A stretch of 64,000 nt of DNA from JALNZU01 sp964463695. GTDB taxonomy: Bacteria > Bacteroidota > Bacteroidia > Bacteroidales > F082. Location of the stretch: contig CAYXCZ010000007.1 of the NCBI GenBank assembly GCA_964463695.1, forward strand, positions 78,303 to 142,302, written 5' to 3'. This document shows, piece after piece, positions 17,664-26,253 of this stretch (position 1 is the first letter of the stretch; each line of letters opens with the position of its first letter). The notes below the pieces were generated by a model. That model ran no database searches, was not told the origin of the DNA, and worked only from the letters and a program-made list of their open reading frames with translations. The translations under genes were made by a program, and so were the position numbers.

Positions 17664-17951
17664 ATGAAAGAATTACAACCTCTTAACGAAAATGTTATTC
17701 TCGACATGAGTAGCGACAAATCGGAACAACGCACAGCTTCGGGTATCATTATTCCTGACACAGCAAAAGAAAAACCGCAAACGGCAAAAGTGCTTGCAAT
17801 TGGAACGATCGAAAACCCTGCAATTGCCATTGGCGATACAGTGCTGTTTAAGAAATACTCAGGCACAGAGCTTGACTACGAAGGAAAGAAAATGCTCGTT
17901 ATTCCTTACGCTGACCTAATGGCCAAAGTAGTTGAGACTGACGAGATATAG
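17664..17951 (+). CDS. groES: GroES-type co-chaperonin, no groEL adjacent
   Basis: GroES caps the GroEL chaperonin ring. The 95-residue protein is normal size and has the N-terminal LQPLNENVIL strand, the mobile loop with GIIIPDTA (compare GIVLP in E. coli), the AKVLAIG strand and the C-terminal YEGKKMLVIPYADLMAKV. The usual neighbour groEL is absent: a terminator and a convergent gene follow. It may be the only groES, unlinked from groEL, or a second copy. It is probably co-transcribed with the thioredoxin-glutaredoxin gene. Confidence 0.9.
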   Translation: MKELQPLNENVILDMSSDKSEQRTASGIIIPDTAKEKPQTAKVLAIGTIENPAIAIGDTVLFKKYSGTELDYEGKKMLVIPYADLMAKVVETDEI

Positions 17952-17971
17952 CAAGACTAAAAGTAATTTTG

Positions 17972-18014
17972 AACTGTCCTGGAATTCGATGATGAATTTC
18001 AGGACAGTTTTTTT
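17972..18014 (+). terminator. Intrinsic terminator after groES
   Basis: Sixteen-base arms (17972-17987 and 17994-18009, one G-U pair) enclose a GATGAT loop and run into TTTTTTT at 18008-18014. Confidence 0.9.
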
Positions 18015-18083
18015 GTATTCTTTTTTAAAACTAAATTTGTTCGAGTCAGAGTTTAAATATTCATTCGAATTCAAAAGCTTCAT

Positions 18084-21000
18084 TTACTGTGAATCATTCA
18101 AAATACGCAATTGTTTTCGAATCGAGTATCTCTTATAAGAATAAATCAGCAGCGATACAAATACGAAAGCGATCAGAAGCAGAACTATTTTATTGTAAGG
18201 TTTGCTTTTAGCTATTACCGGAGCTGTATCACCCACTACCATATAAGAGGCCCAGAAAAAAGGATGAGACTTTAGTAAATTGGCTTCTTTCAGATAATCA
18301 ATTTTTGCTTTTTGCATGGCTACATCTTTATCCAGTCCCTGCTTGATATAGTTATAAAAGCGCTCAGTGAGTTCAGAGCCACTCTTATCATGCACCTCCC
18401 AACCTGTCATGACGATGGATGGAACGCCAGCAAAAAGAAATCCCCTGCTCAGACTCATAACACCTTCACCTAGTCTCAGCTGACCGCTTCCAGTGTTGCA
18501 TGCACTCAACACAACTAATTCGGCCTGAAGGTTTAATCCGTATAATTCATAAGTTTCAAGCATTGTTTTCTCATCTGAATCTTGTTGTTGAAAAACAAGC
18601 TTTGAATAAAGAGGATTTTGATCATCAATATGGGCATGCATCGCCAGATGTAATACCTGATATTTGCCAGCTTTATCCAGAAACCGTTGTTTTGTTGCTG
18701 ATTTTCCTTTAAACAGATCTCCGTCCCAAATATCCACAACCCGCTCTGATTCAGCGAGTGCAAAAGGCAAAGGAGGTAAAGTGGCTGAACCTTCTTTAAT
18801 ACGGTTGCTTCCTGATGAATAATCTGGAACAAAAGCCAATAAATTCTCTGAGGCCTTTTTACCATCTTTTGGCTGAAGCAATCGCATTCCTGATGAGTAC
18901 ATGTACGAAACAGGATGTTGTAAAAATAGATAAGGTAAACTGCTATATCCTGCGGCAGTATCAGCTATAACAGCAGGATTCTCTGTTTGTATTAAAAGTT
19001 CAAATGGAAGGTATCCCAATATGCCATCAGGTACAATGATCAAATGCCAGGCATCCAATTCCTGTGTCACCGGGCGAAGGAGTAGATTGTAAAGGTTGGA
19101 TGAGCGCTCGATAAACAATTTTAAATCGGCAGATGATTGGTCAAACGATAATTGAGATATCCCTTTGCGAAATTCCACAGCTTGCCTCAATAGCTCATCC
19201 TTGCCTTCTGCCCTATGGAAAACAAAGTGATTTCTTGTCATAGCAAATATGTAAAAGCTACTGTCGCCAAGCATGTATTCAATCATGAGTTCATCTTTGG
19301 AAAGACTTGATTGCACTTCCTCAACTTTACTAATGGTAGGATTAAACCTCATGGCATAATAATCAGGGTAATTGCTTTCAAGCATTAAAAGAAGGCTATC
19401 GTATTTTCGGATAAATTCGGATTGTCGTTTTTCTAAAAAGGCTATTTTGCTTGGATTTGTTATCGTTTTTTGCCGTTCCTCAGAAACAAGTTTACGCACC
19501 GTTTGAATCTCCTGATTTAGTCGCCGTTCTTTTTCAGCAATTTCCGCTGTAACACCCGATAGGAATGACAGGTTTTTTCTCAATGAAGACATTAATAACA
19601 CGGCTTTGCTTTTTGCATTGAATTTAAAAGCAGCTCTAAGGTATGCCTGATCACTGGTTTTTTCATACAAACGATAAGCTGACTCAATGGCCCTTTGATA
19701 AAAGAACCTAAGATTCTCGTTAACCATTAATCTGCTCTCATCCGATAGAGCTATCGTTATTCCATCAATTGTTGAAATCGCTTTTTCATAATCGTAAAAA
19801 GCATCTTGTAAATGTTTGATTGAACCAGAGTATTTATACTGGTGCATGAAAAAATCAGCTCTGCTAAAATGAAAGTCGGAAATACGTAAACTGATAAAAC
19901 TACCACCGTGTGCAATTGTACTATCAACAATATACTCCTTTTGAATGATTGAATCAGTTTTTTCGAAAAGTTCTTTAGCTTTTGAAAAATCAGAAATATT
20001 GTAAGAGCACACGGCCATTTTACGTAAAACCTCCATCAACTCCATGTTTTTTTCTTCGTAGTTTTCCGAATAGATTCTTTCAGCTTTCTGAAGATACTTA
20101 AGGGCAGTTCCATGATCCAATTGCTTCATCAGATAATCAGCAAAATCAATATTAGAAAGTGCATATTCAGGATGTTTTTCTCCAAATGTTTTACCTATGA
20201 AGTCAATATATTGTTCAAAATATGCCACCGCTAGTTTTTTTTCATTTAGCCCTGCATAAGCATTTGCGAGGTTTCTAAGAATTTTTCCTTTGGTAAGGGC
20301 ATTCTCATCGTAGTCTATAATTTGTTTCAGATAGCTCAGAGCTTCCTCATTGTTGCCGGTTTTTAAGTTAACAAAAGCAAGGTTATTGATTGTTGACACC
20401 ATTAGCTGCTTTTCATTTTGAATATCTGTAGATAACAGATTTAAAGTATTACGGTAATAAACCTCAGCTTTCTCGTAATCACTGCGATGTAGGTATGCAT
20501 TGCCAATATTTAATAAAACTTTGGCATAAAGCTTATTGTCAGTATTGCTTTGTTTTAGCAATAGCGCTTCAGCTTTTTGATTATACCCAAGACTGGTTTC
20601 AACCTCACCAAAAAGCAGCATTAACCGGGCATAATTTAGGTAAAAGGACTTCATCCTCTGATCGTTTTCTTCGTATAACTTCTCCTTAATTCGTTTTGAG
20701 AGCTGAATGAAATGATAGGCACTGTCATACCTTGTCTGATTTGCCATAATTATAGCAATGTTTTCATAAACATCGGCCAAATCACGACCCTGAATAGATT
20801 CTTTGTAACATATTTCTTTCGCTTGTTGATAATAATCTATTGCTTTTTCATATTCATTTCTATAGAAATAAGCAATCCCATTATAATTCAGAATCCGTAC
20901 AATTAAAACCGATGTGAAGTTGGTTGTATCAGTTATAGATGCTAATGTTTCTTCAAACACCTTATTTGCAGCATCATACTGCTTCATCTGAGTGTAAAGC

Positions 21001-21359
21001 TTGCCAAGTGCATGCCCTCTCTTGAGCAGGATATCTTTATCAGAAAGTGATCCACCTCTTATCAGATTATCAACAAATTCAATTGAAGCAAGTGATTCAT
21101 CAAACATTCCTTTTACCCGAAGCTGATTTGATATCGAGAGCTTTAAAGCAGCAATTGAATCGGGTATGGTGGTAACTTTTATTGCTTCACGAAAAAAATA
21201 AAGGGAGCTATCGGCATTCTCGAGAGCCTCATACCATTTGGCATTCACAATGAGTTGCGAATAGGACATGGTCGTTTTCAACTGAGCTTGTGCAGGGCTT
21301 AGCCAATTATACCAACTTAGGTATAATACCAAAATAATGTATCGAATACGAATTAGCAC
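18084..21359 (-). CDS. Exported TPR-CHAT protein with C-terminal membrane anchor
   Basis: A GTG at 21357-21359 is chosen as start because the open frame to 21425 runs through the upstream terminator; from GTG the protein starts with a clean Sec signal (LIRIRYIILVLYL...SPAQAQ). Numbering here counts from 21425. TPR-like helices fill about residues 50-600. The CHAT caspase-like peptidase domain covers about 790-1065, with catalytic His930 (LHLAMHAH) and Cys976 (LSACNTG). A transmembrane helix near 1079-1096 and a short basic tail follow. The protease should face the periplasm, tethered to the inner membrane. CHAT proteases usually act on a partner protein; none is evident. Function unknown. Confidence 0.85.
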   Translation of the reverse strand: MLIRIRYIILVLYLSWYNWLSPAQAQLKTTMSYSQLIVNAKWYEALENADSSLYFFREAIKVTTIPDSIAALKLSISNQLRVKGMFDESLASIEFVDNLIRGGSLSDKDILLKRGHALGKLYTQMKQYDAANKVFEETLASITDTTNFTSVLIVRILNYNGIAYFYRNEYEKAIDYYQQAKEICYKESIQGRDLADVYENIAIIMANQTRYDSAYHFIQLSKRIKEKLYEENDQRMKSFYLNYARLMLLFGEVETSLGYNQKAEALLLKQSNTDNKLYAKVLLNIGNAYLHRSDYEKAEVYYRNTLNLLSTDIQNEKQLMVSTINNLAFVNLKTGNNEEALSYLKQIIDYDENALTKGKILRNLANAYAGLNEKKLAVAYFEQYIDFIGKTFGEKHPEYALSNIDFADYLMKQLDHGTALKYLQKAERIYSENYEEKNMELMEVLRKMAVCSYNISDFSKAKELFEKTDSIIQKEYIVDSTIAHGGSFISLRISDFHFSRADFFMHQYKYSGSIKHLQDAFYDYEKAISTIDGITIALSDESRLMVNENLRFFYQRAIESAYRLYEKTSDQAYLRAAFKFNAKSKAVLLMSSLRKNLSFLSGVTAEIAEKERRLNQEIQTVRKLVSEERQKTITNPSKIAFLEKRQSEFIRKYDSLLLMLESNYPDYYAMRFNPTISKVEEVQSSLSKDELMIEYMLGDSSFYIFAMTRNHFVFHRAEGKDELLRQAVEFRKGISQLSFDQSSADLKLFIERSSNLYNLLLRPVTQELDAWHLIIVPDGILGYLPFELLIQTENPAVIADTAAGYSSLPYLFLQHPVSYMYSSGMRLLQPKDGKKASENLLAFVPDYSSGSNRIKEGSATLPPLPFALAESERVVDIWDGDLFKGKSATKQRFLDKAGKYQVLHLAMHAHIDDQNPLYSKLVFQQQDSDEKTMLETYELYGLNLQAELVVLSACNTGSGQLRLGEGVMSLSRGFLFAGVPSIVMTGWEVHDKSGSELTERFYNYIKQGLDKDVAMQKAKIDYLKEANLLKSHPFFWASYMVVGDTAPVIAKSKPYNKIVLLLIAFVFVSLLIYSYKRYSIRKQLRILNDSQ

Positions 21360-21385
21360 AGCCCTGTAATTAAGCTGACGAAAGT

Positions 21386-21414
21386 AAAAAAAAAAGGAAG
21401 GATAAACCTTCCTT
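21386..21414 (-). terminator. Intrinsic terminator between the T9SS cargo gene and the CHAT gene
   Basis: On the minus strand AAGGAAGG and CCTTCCTT (plus positions 21407-21414 and 21394-21401) form an 8-bp stem with a 5-nt loop, followed by about ten T (21386-21395). It ends the transcript from 22657 and lies inside the longest open frame of the CHAT gene. Confidence 0.85.
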
Positions 21415-21436
21415 AAACCAAACAAACCAAAATATA

Positions 21437-22657
21437 TTATTTATTTTTCACAATTCGTTGTTTATGAATAATTTCACCTTTCATAGTATTGGTTACTACG
21501 AGCTGATACCATCCATTTGGAAGTTCAGATAATGGCAGTTCGATTTCCGAACGACCCTCAGAGAGGAAGGTTTTCATCATATTAACCATTCTACCTTGTG
21601 CATCGTACACCTTAATTTCAGCTGAATAATCAATCGGGGCATTAAATGTAAAGTTAACCTGATCTGAGAATGGATTTGGATAAACGCCTGCTTCTGCCAA
21701 TGGCCGAACCACTGTTTTAATTACTGGAATGCCAAAAATGACATTAGGATTTACTTTACCGTTCTGATCCAACACATGACTTGATTTATTAAGAGAAAAT
21801 GCAAGGTAATCAGAACTAATTTCCTTGAGCAACCTTACCTCTATCTCGACCAAACTTTCCAGCTCTGATGCAACAATCTGCTGATCAAAATTCATTGAGC
21901 TTAATCTGATTTGATTGTTTACGACACTAAAGGTAGCTGAAGGAGAATAAGGAGTAACACTCACTATCTCGATCATTTCAGGATCATAATCAATCACTAA
22001 ACCATATCCGGTTGACGCATCCTTACTATTAATAAGAGTGATTGGAAGACTTAAAGTTCGGCTGTAATCAGGCAAGGACACTTCCATATTTTCAACTGTT
22101 GGGATTATGGAAAGATCTCTACCAGATGGGTGAAAAACACCTTCTACATCACCAATTTTAGTACCTCCGATTGGGCCGCCACCTTCTTTAAAACCCGCAT
22201 TTACACTCAACTCGGTAAATGTCCATTCACCAGCCGGAAAAGGTTGGTTATTAACGAAATAATTTGTCAGGATGAAATATACGTCATCCATAGCTACACC
22301 GCCCGATTCGTTAACATCAGCTGCTTCAAGCTGAATATTTCCGAGTTGGATGAAGCCAAGTTTATACAACCAGATTAAAAAAGCCTGCTGAAGATTTACA
22401 TCTGCACCCGGCAAATCAGTCGTTGCCCTGCAAACATAGCTTCCACTTGCGCAGTTCTCAAAAACAAAAACGCCACTCGCATCTGTCACATCTACAGCAA
22501 CAAGATTGTTTTGAGAGTCATATAAACCAACCACAACACCTTCAATTGGATATTGCTCCATAAAATGATACAATACTTTACTTTGGATAAGATGCTGAGA
22601 AAAAGAAATCAGCGATAAACATATCGCGAAGACTGTTAAAAGAATTTGCTTGTTCAT
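21437..22657 (-). CDS. Secreted T9SS cargo protein with dockerin-like and cohesin-like segments
   Basis: The 406-residue protein starts with a signal peptide (residues 1-20, ending ISFSQ). It then has a carboxypeptidase-regulatory-like beta sandwich (GVVVGLYDSQNNLVAVDVTDASGVFVFE), a dockerin-like segment (ADVNESGGVAMDDVYFILT, about 112-130), a cohesin-like beta region (SLPITLINSKDASTGYGLVIDYDPEMIEIVSV) and a type A T9SS sorting domain starting at VYPNPFSDQVNF. The predicted location is the cell surface or medium. No catalytic domain is seen. It is separated by a terminator from the CHAT gene and is divergent from the ATP-grasp gene. Confidence 0.85.
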   Translation of the reverse strand: MNKQILLTVFAICLSLISFSQHLIQSKVLYHFMEQYPIEGVVVGLYDSQNNLVAVDVTDASGVFVFENCASGSYVCRATTDLPGADVNLQQAFLIWLYKLGFIQLGNIQLEAADVNESGGVAMDDVYFILTNYFVNNQPFPAGEWTFTELSVNAGFKEGGGPIGGTKIGDVEGVFHPSGRDLSIIPTVENMEVSLPDYSRTLSLPITLINSKDASTGYGLVIDYDPEMIEIVSVTPYSPSATFSVVNNQIRLSSMNFDQQIVASELESLVEIEVRLLKEISSDYLAFSLNKSSHVLDQNGKVNPNVIFGIPVIKTVVRPLAEAGVYPNPFSDQVNFTFNAPIDYSAEIKVYDAQGRMVNMMKTFLSEGRSEIELPLSELPNGWYQLVVTNTMKGEIIHKQRIVKNK

Positions 22658-22955
22658 AATAATGAATTTTAAGATTATAATTTCAATAATACACTCTCTT
22701 ACTTATTAGTACCAAAAAAACATGAAAACGCATCAAAAAAAATTGACTTTTTTTAATTTTTTTTAAAAATATTTTTTAAGTCATTGATTATCAATTAGAA
22801 AAAAATGAAAAAAAATGCATTTTTTTGAAAACCCGTTTTCACTTTTTTTCCGAAAAACACACCAATTTTAGCCAATTTTCAGGCATTTTTCGGATAAATT
22901 TTTGGATTTCCAATCAAACCTTTATATTTGCTGCCTTCTATAAAATCAACTTACT
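22658..22955. promoter_or_regulatory. A/T-tract-rich divergent intergenic region with an operator-like palindrome
   Basis: Runs of A and T of 6-9 bases recur between 22725 and 22860, which suggests curved DNA or UP-like elements. TGAAAAC-CC-GTTTTCA at 22826-22841 is a perfect 7-bp inverted repeat that could bind a dimeric regulator of either divergent gene. No small gene was found. Confidence 0.5.
22901..22930 (+). promoter_or_regulatory. Promoter of the ATP-grasp/esterase pair
   Basis: TTTG at 22901-22904, an 18-nt spacer and TATATTTG at 22923-22930 fit the Bacteroidota promoter pattern, 25 nt before the ATG at 22956. Confidence 0.65.
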
Positions 22956-24116
22956 ATGAACTACATCCACTTTTCTCCGTATTTTCCTCCAAATTATTCG
23001 CAATTCAGCGTTGCCTTAAAAGAATCCGGCGCATTAGTTTTAGGTCTTGGGGATACCCCTTACGATCTTCTAATCCCTGAATTGAAATCAGCCCTGACAG
23101 AGTATTACAAAGTTGACGACCTTCACAATTATGATCAACTGGTAAGAGCTGTAGGGTATTTCACTCATAAATACGGAAAAATTGATGGCCTTGATGCTCA
23201 TAATGAATATTGGTTAGAAACAGAAGCCCAATTACGTACCGATTTCAATATCAAAGGTATAAAAACTGATAAGCTCTCGTCAATAAAAAAGAAGTCGGAG
23301 ATGAAACAGATTTTTATCAAAGCTGGTCTTGCAGTCGCTCGTGGTAAAGTTTTGCATAATTTAATTGATGCTCAACTCTTTATAGCCGAAACCGGGTATC
23401 CTGTTGTTGCAAAACCTGACTCAGGCGTAGGTGCTGCAAACACCTACAAGATTGAAAATGAACATGATTTATTTCGCTTTTTCGATAATCAGCCAAACAT
23501 TGATTACATTTTCGAAGAATTTATCGAAGGTACAATCTATTCTTTTGATGGATTAGTGGATCAAAATGGGCAGCTTTTGTATTACAATGCCATGCGCAAC
23601 GAAAGTGGTGTTATGGAAGTTGTAAATGACGACATGCACATTTACATCCTGACATTAAAAGACATCCCTTCAGATTTGGAAGAAGCCGGAAAAGCTGTCA
23701 TTAAGGCGTTTGATCTCAAAGGAAGGTTCTTTCATTTTGAATTTTTCCGTCAGCCGAACGGAAAACTTGTTGCTCTTGAAGTTAACATGAGGCCTCCAGG
23801 CGGTTTTACTACAGATATGTGGAATTTTGCAAGCAACATCAACATTTATAAGATTTGGGCGGAAATGGTTGTTAACAATCGTACCGATTTACACTATACC
23901 CGGCAATATCATGTTTGCTTTGTTGGAAGAAAGCTTAAGTATGCGTATAAAAACAGCGTAGAAGAAGTTGTTGAAAAATACGCTGATTATATTCCTTTCC
24001 ATGATAAACTCGACAAAGCTCTATCCCGTGCAATGGGCGACTATTGTATCCTTGTAAGGGCTGAAGATGAGGCAAAAGTCATGGAGATTCAAAAATTTAT
24101 TCATCAGTTCAGTTAA
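22956..24116 (+). CDS. ATP-grasp carboxylate-amine ligase-like enzyme
   Basis: The 386-residue protein has the ATP-grasp fold: an N-terminal Rossmann-like part (1-105), the ATP-binding lysine region YPVVAKPDSGVGA (K153), the hinge E187-E188-F189, and the Mg-binding E275-x-N277-x-R279 in VALEVNMRPPGG. ATP-grasp enzymes of this type activate a carboxylate as an acyl phosphate and join it to an amine or thiol. The substrate cannot be read from the sequence; it is not PurK, PurT, CarB or Ddl by its motifs. The downstream esterase starts 5 bp after its stop, so the two work as a unit. Function unknown. Confidence 0.85.
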   Translation: MNYIHFSPYFPPNYSQFSVALKESGALVLGLGDTPYDLLIPELKSALTEYYKVDDLHNYDQLVRAVGYFTHKYGKIDGLDAHNEYWLETEAQLRTDFNIKGIKTDKLSSIKKKSEMKQIFIKAGLAVARGKVLHNLIDAQLFIAETGYPVVAKPDSGVGAANTYKIENEHDLFRFFDNQPNIDYIFEEFIEGTIYSFDGLVDQNGQLLYYNAMRNESGVMEVVNDDMHIYILTLKDIPSDLEEAGKAVIKAFDLKGRFFHFEFFRQPNGKLVALEVNMRPPGGFTTDMWNFASNINIYKIWAEMVVNNRTDLHYTRQYHVCFVGRKLKYAYKNSVEEVVEKYADYIPFHDKLDKALSRAMGDYCILVRAEDEAKVMEIQKFIHQFS

Positions 24117-24121
24117 AGAAT

Positions 24122-24859
24122 ATGCACGTAGAACATCACAAGTGGTATAGCCCATCCCTTCATAAAGAGATGGAGCTCAAAGTATATGGTCATTTTGGTA
24201 AACCACTTATCATTTTTCCTACACAAGGTGGATCATTTCATGAGGCTGAAGACTATCATCTGATAGAGGTTCTTCAACTTTTTATCAATGAAGGACGTAT
24301 CAAAGTTTATACTGTCGACAGCGTTGACACCGATGCCTGGGCTAATGAAGGCGTTGCTGTGCATGACAGGGGAAACCGGCATGAACAATACAACAGCTAT
24401 ATTGTAAATGAAGTTGTACCAATGATTCGTAATCACTGTAACAACCCCGAAATTCAGATAGCGCTCACCGGCTGTAGTATGGGAGCCTATCATGCTACCA
24501 ACTTTTTCTTCCGTCATCCTTATGTTTTTGATACTCTTATCGCAATAAGCGGAATATATGATCTCAAGTTGTTTATAGGCGACTATGTTGATGACTATGT
24601 TTACTATAATTCACCTTTGCGGTTCTTAAAAGAACTAAGTGACGATCATATTCTTAACAAATTACGCAGCAATAAAATAGTCTTTGCTGTCGGCAAAGGG
24701 GCTTGGGAAGAAGAGATGATAGCTGATACCGAAGAAATGCGTTTAGTATTGGAATCCAAGAGCATACCAGCCTGGATAGATGTTTGGGGAAATAATGTTG
24801 ATCATGACTGGCCTTGGTGGCGCGTGATGCTGCCTTATTTTGTGGAAAAACTTTTTTAG
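24122..24859 (+). CDS. Esterase D-like alpha/beta hydrolase
   Basis: The 245-residue protein is an alpha/beta hydrolase of the putative esterase family (esterase D/antigen 85 type). The nucleophile elbow G117-C-S119-M-G121 and a likely catalytic His228 (NNVDHDWPWW) are visible, and FPTQGGSFHEAED near residues 32-44 probably forms the oxyanion region. There is no signal peptide, so it acts in the cytoplasm. It is tightly coupled to the ATP-grasp gene, 5 bp upstream. It may hydrolyse a thioester or ester made or used by the ligase; this is inference. Confidence 0.85.
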   Translation: MHVEHHKWYSPSLHKEMELKVYGHFGKPLIIFPTQGGSFHEAEDYHLIEVLQLFINEGRIKVYTVDSVDTDAWANEGVAVHDRGNRHEQYNSYIVNEVVPMIRNHCNNPEIQIALTGCSMGAYHATNFFFRHPYVFDTLIAISGIYDLKLFIGDYVDDYVYYNSPLRFLKELSDDHILNKLRSNKIVFAVGKGAWEEEMIADTEEMRLVLESKSIPAWIDVWGNNVDHDWPWWRVMLPYFVEKLF

Positions 24860-24933
24860 CAAAGTTATATTGCTTTGTGCTTTATATGGAATTAATCGTG
24901 GTTTTTTGCTGAATAAGACCGTAGAACTAAGAT

Positions 24934-26130
24934 TTAATTAGTTCTTAAAGACTCTACCTGGCTAAAAACACGCAGAAAATTTCCACTCCAAAACTTCTGA
25001 ATATCATCTGGAGAATACCCCCGGTTCACTAATTCAGATGTGATGTTTCCGAGTTGACTCACATCTTTACAGTCGGATAATTCTCCACCACCGTCAAAAT
25101 CAGAGCCAAACCCAACATGATCAATGCCAATGAGTTGAACAATGTGATCAATATGATCAACCAGATCAGAAACACTTGCTAACTCACCTTTGTATTTTCT
25201 TTCGATAGCCCGCCATTCCTGTCGTGCTAATTTCATTTGATCTTCTGATATGTCAGTAAAATTGTTGTACTTAATCCTTAATTCTTCAACCGCTCTCTCC
25301 TTTTCAGGGTTAGGAGCTTGATTTTTAACATAAGCACTTAAAACACAAACCTGCACAACGCCACCATTCTTTTTCAGCTCAAGCATCATGTCGTCGGTTA
25401 GGTTGCGCGGATGCTTACAAATATCTCGGGCATTTGAGTGAGAAGCAATCACAGGTGCTTTTGTTAGTTTCATCACATCAAAAAAGGCTTCATCGGAAAT
25501 ATGACTCACGTCAATCATCATTCCAAGTCGGTTCATTTCGTTGATAACTTCTTCCCCAAACTTACTAAGTCCATGATGTTCAGTAGAATCGGTTGACGAG
25601 TCACATATGTCATTATTTTTTGAATGGCAAAGCGTGATATATCTTGCTCCTTTTTGATAATAATTCTCTATCAGACTCAGGTCGTTTCCGATTGGATAGC
25701 CATTCTCAATTCCAATAAAAATACTCTTTTTCCCCGTGATGGCATTGCGACGAGCATCAGCTGGCGAAGTTGCTAATGAAATGTTCGCAGCATTTGCATT
25801 AATTGTTGCCTCGATGTTATCAAAAATAGCATCAGCGCGCATCTTGGCTTTTAAATTACCTTCTTCCGACCGTTTACCTTGACCAATAAAAACAGCAAAA
25901 AAAACGGCATCCAAGCCTCCTTCTTCCATTCGAGCGAGGTCAATCTTACCACCACCCTCATCAGGATTGTTCCAACTCCCAAAGTCAAAACCTTCATTTC
26001 CAAGCATCAGCGGAGTGTCGGTATGACTATCCAACGTAAGAAGCTTTTTGTGAAAATCTTCAGGATTCTGAGCCAAAAGACTCAAAGAAAACAATAAACT
26101 TATGAATAACAACTGTTTGAAATATTTCAT
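24934..26130 (-). CDS. Membrane dipeptidase, peptidase family M19
   Basis: M19 enzymes are zinc dipeptidases that accept L-L and L-D dipeptides. The 398-residue protein has a signal peptide (1-20, ending SLLAQ), the metal-binding H36-x-D38 (DSHTDTP), the bridging Glu in IGIENGYPIG, metal His residues in DVSHIS and ASHSNAR, and GFGSDFDG near the end. It should act in the periplasm, where it may recycle cell-wall or nutrient peptides. It is convergent with the ATP-grasp/esterase pair, and the 74-bp gap holds only weak hairpins. Confidence 0.94.
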   Translation of the reverse strand: MKYFKQLLFISLLFSLSLLAQNPEDFHKKLLTLDSHTDTPLMLGNEGFDFGSWNNPDEGGGKIDLARMEEGGLDAVFFAVFIGQGKRSEEGNLKAKMRADAIFDNIEATINANAANISLATSPADARRNAITGKKSIFIGIENGYPIGNDLSLIENYYQKGARYITLCHSKNNDICDSSTDSTEHHGLSKFGEEVINEMNRLGMMIDVSHISDEAFFDVMKLTKAPVIASHSNARDICKHPRNLTDDMMLELKKNGGVVQVCVLSAYVKNQAPNPEKERAVEELRIKYNNFTDISEDQMKLARQEWRAIERKYKGELASVSDLVDHIDHIVQLIGIDHVGFGSDFDGGGELSDCKDVSQLGNITSELVNRGYSPDDIQKFWSGNFLRVFSQVESLRTN

Positions 26131-26149
26131 GGGATATGTCTTAAAACGA

Positions 26150-26157
26150 CAAATCTA
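26150..26157 (-). promoter_or_regulatory. Candidate -7 box of the M19 dipeptidase gene
   Basis: The minus strand reads TAGATTTG, a TAnnTTTG match 19 nt before the start codon. Confidence 0.45.
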
Positions 26158-26253
26158 TAAAAGAAATTGAAACGGCATAATAATTGTAAAAGGCTTCATT
26201 CAAAAGATTTGTAATCCAATGAACGTTACAATATGAACTTAAAAACTATTCTC

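Noticed and set aside
18084..22657. Type III-E CRISPR-like (craspase) system suggested by TPR-CHAT
   Set aside because: No Cas7-like effector, no CRISPR repeats, and the CHAT protein carries a signal peptide and membrane anchor, unlike Csx29.
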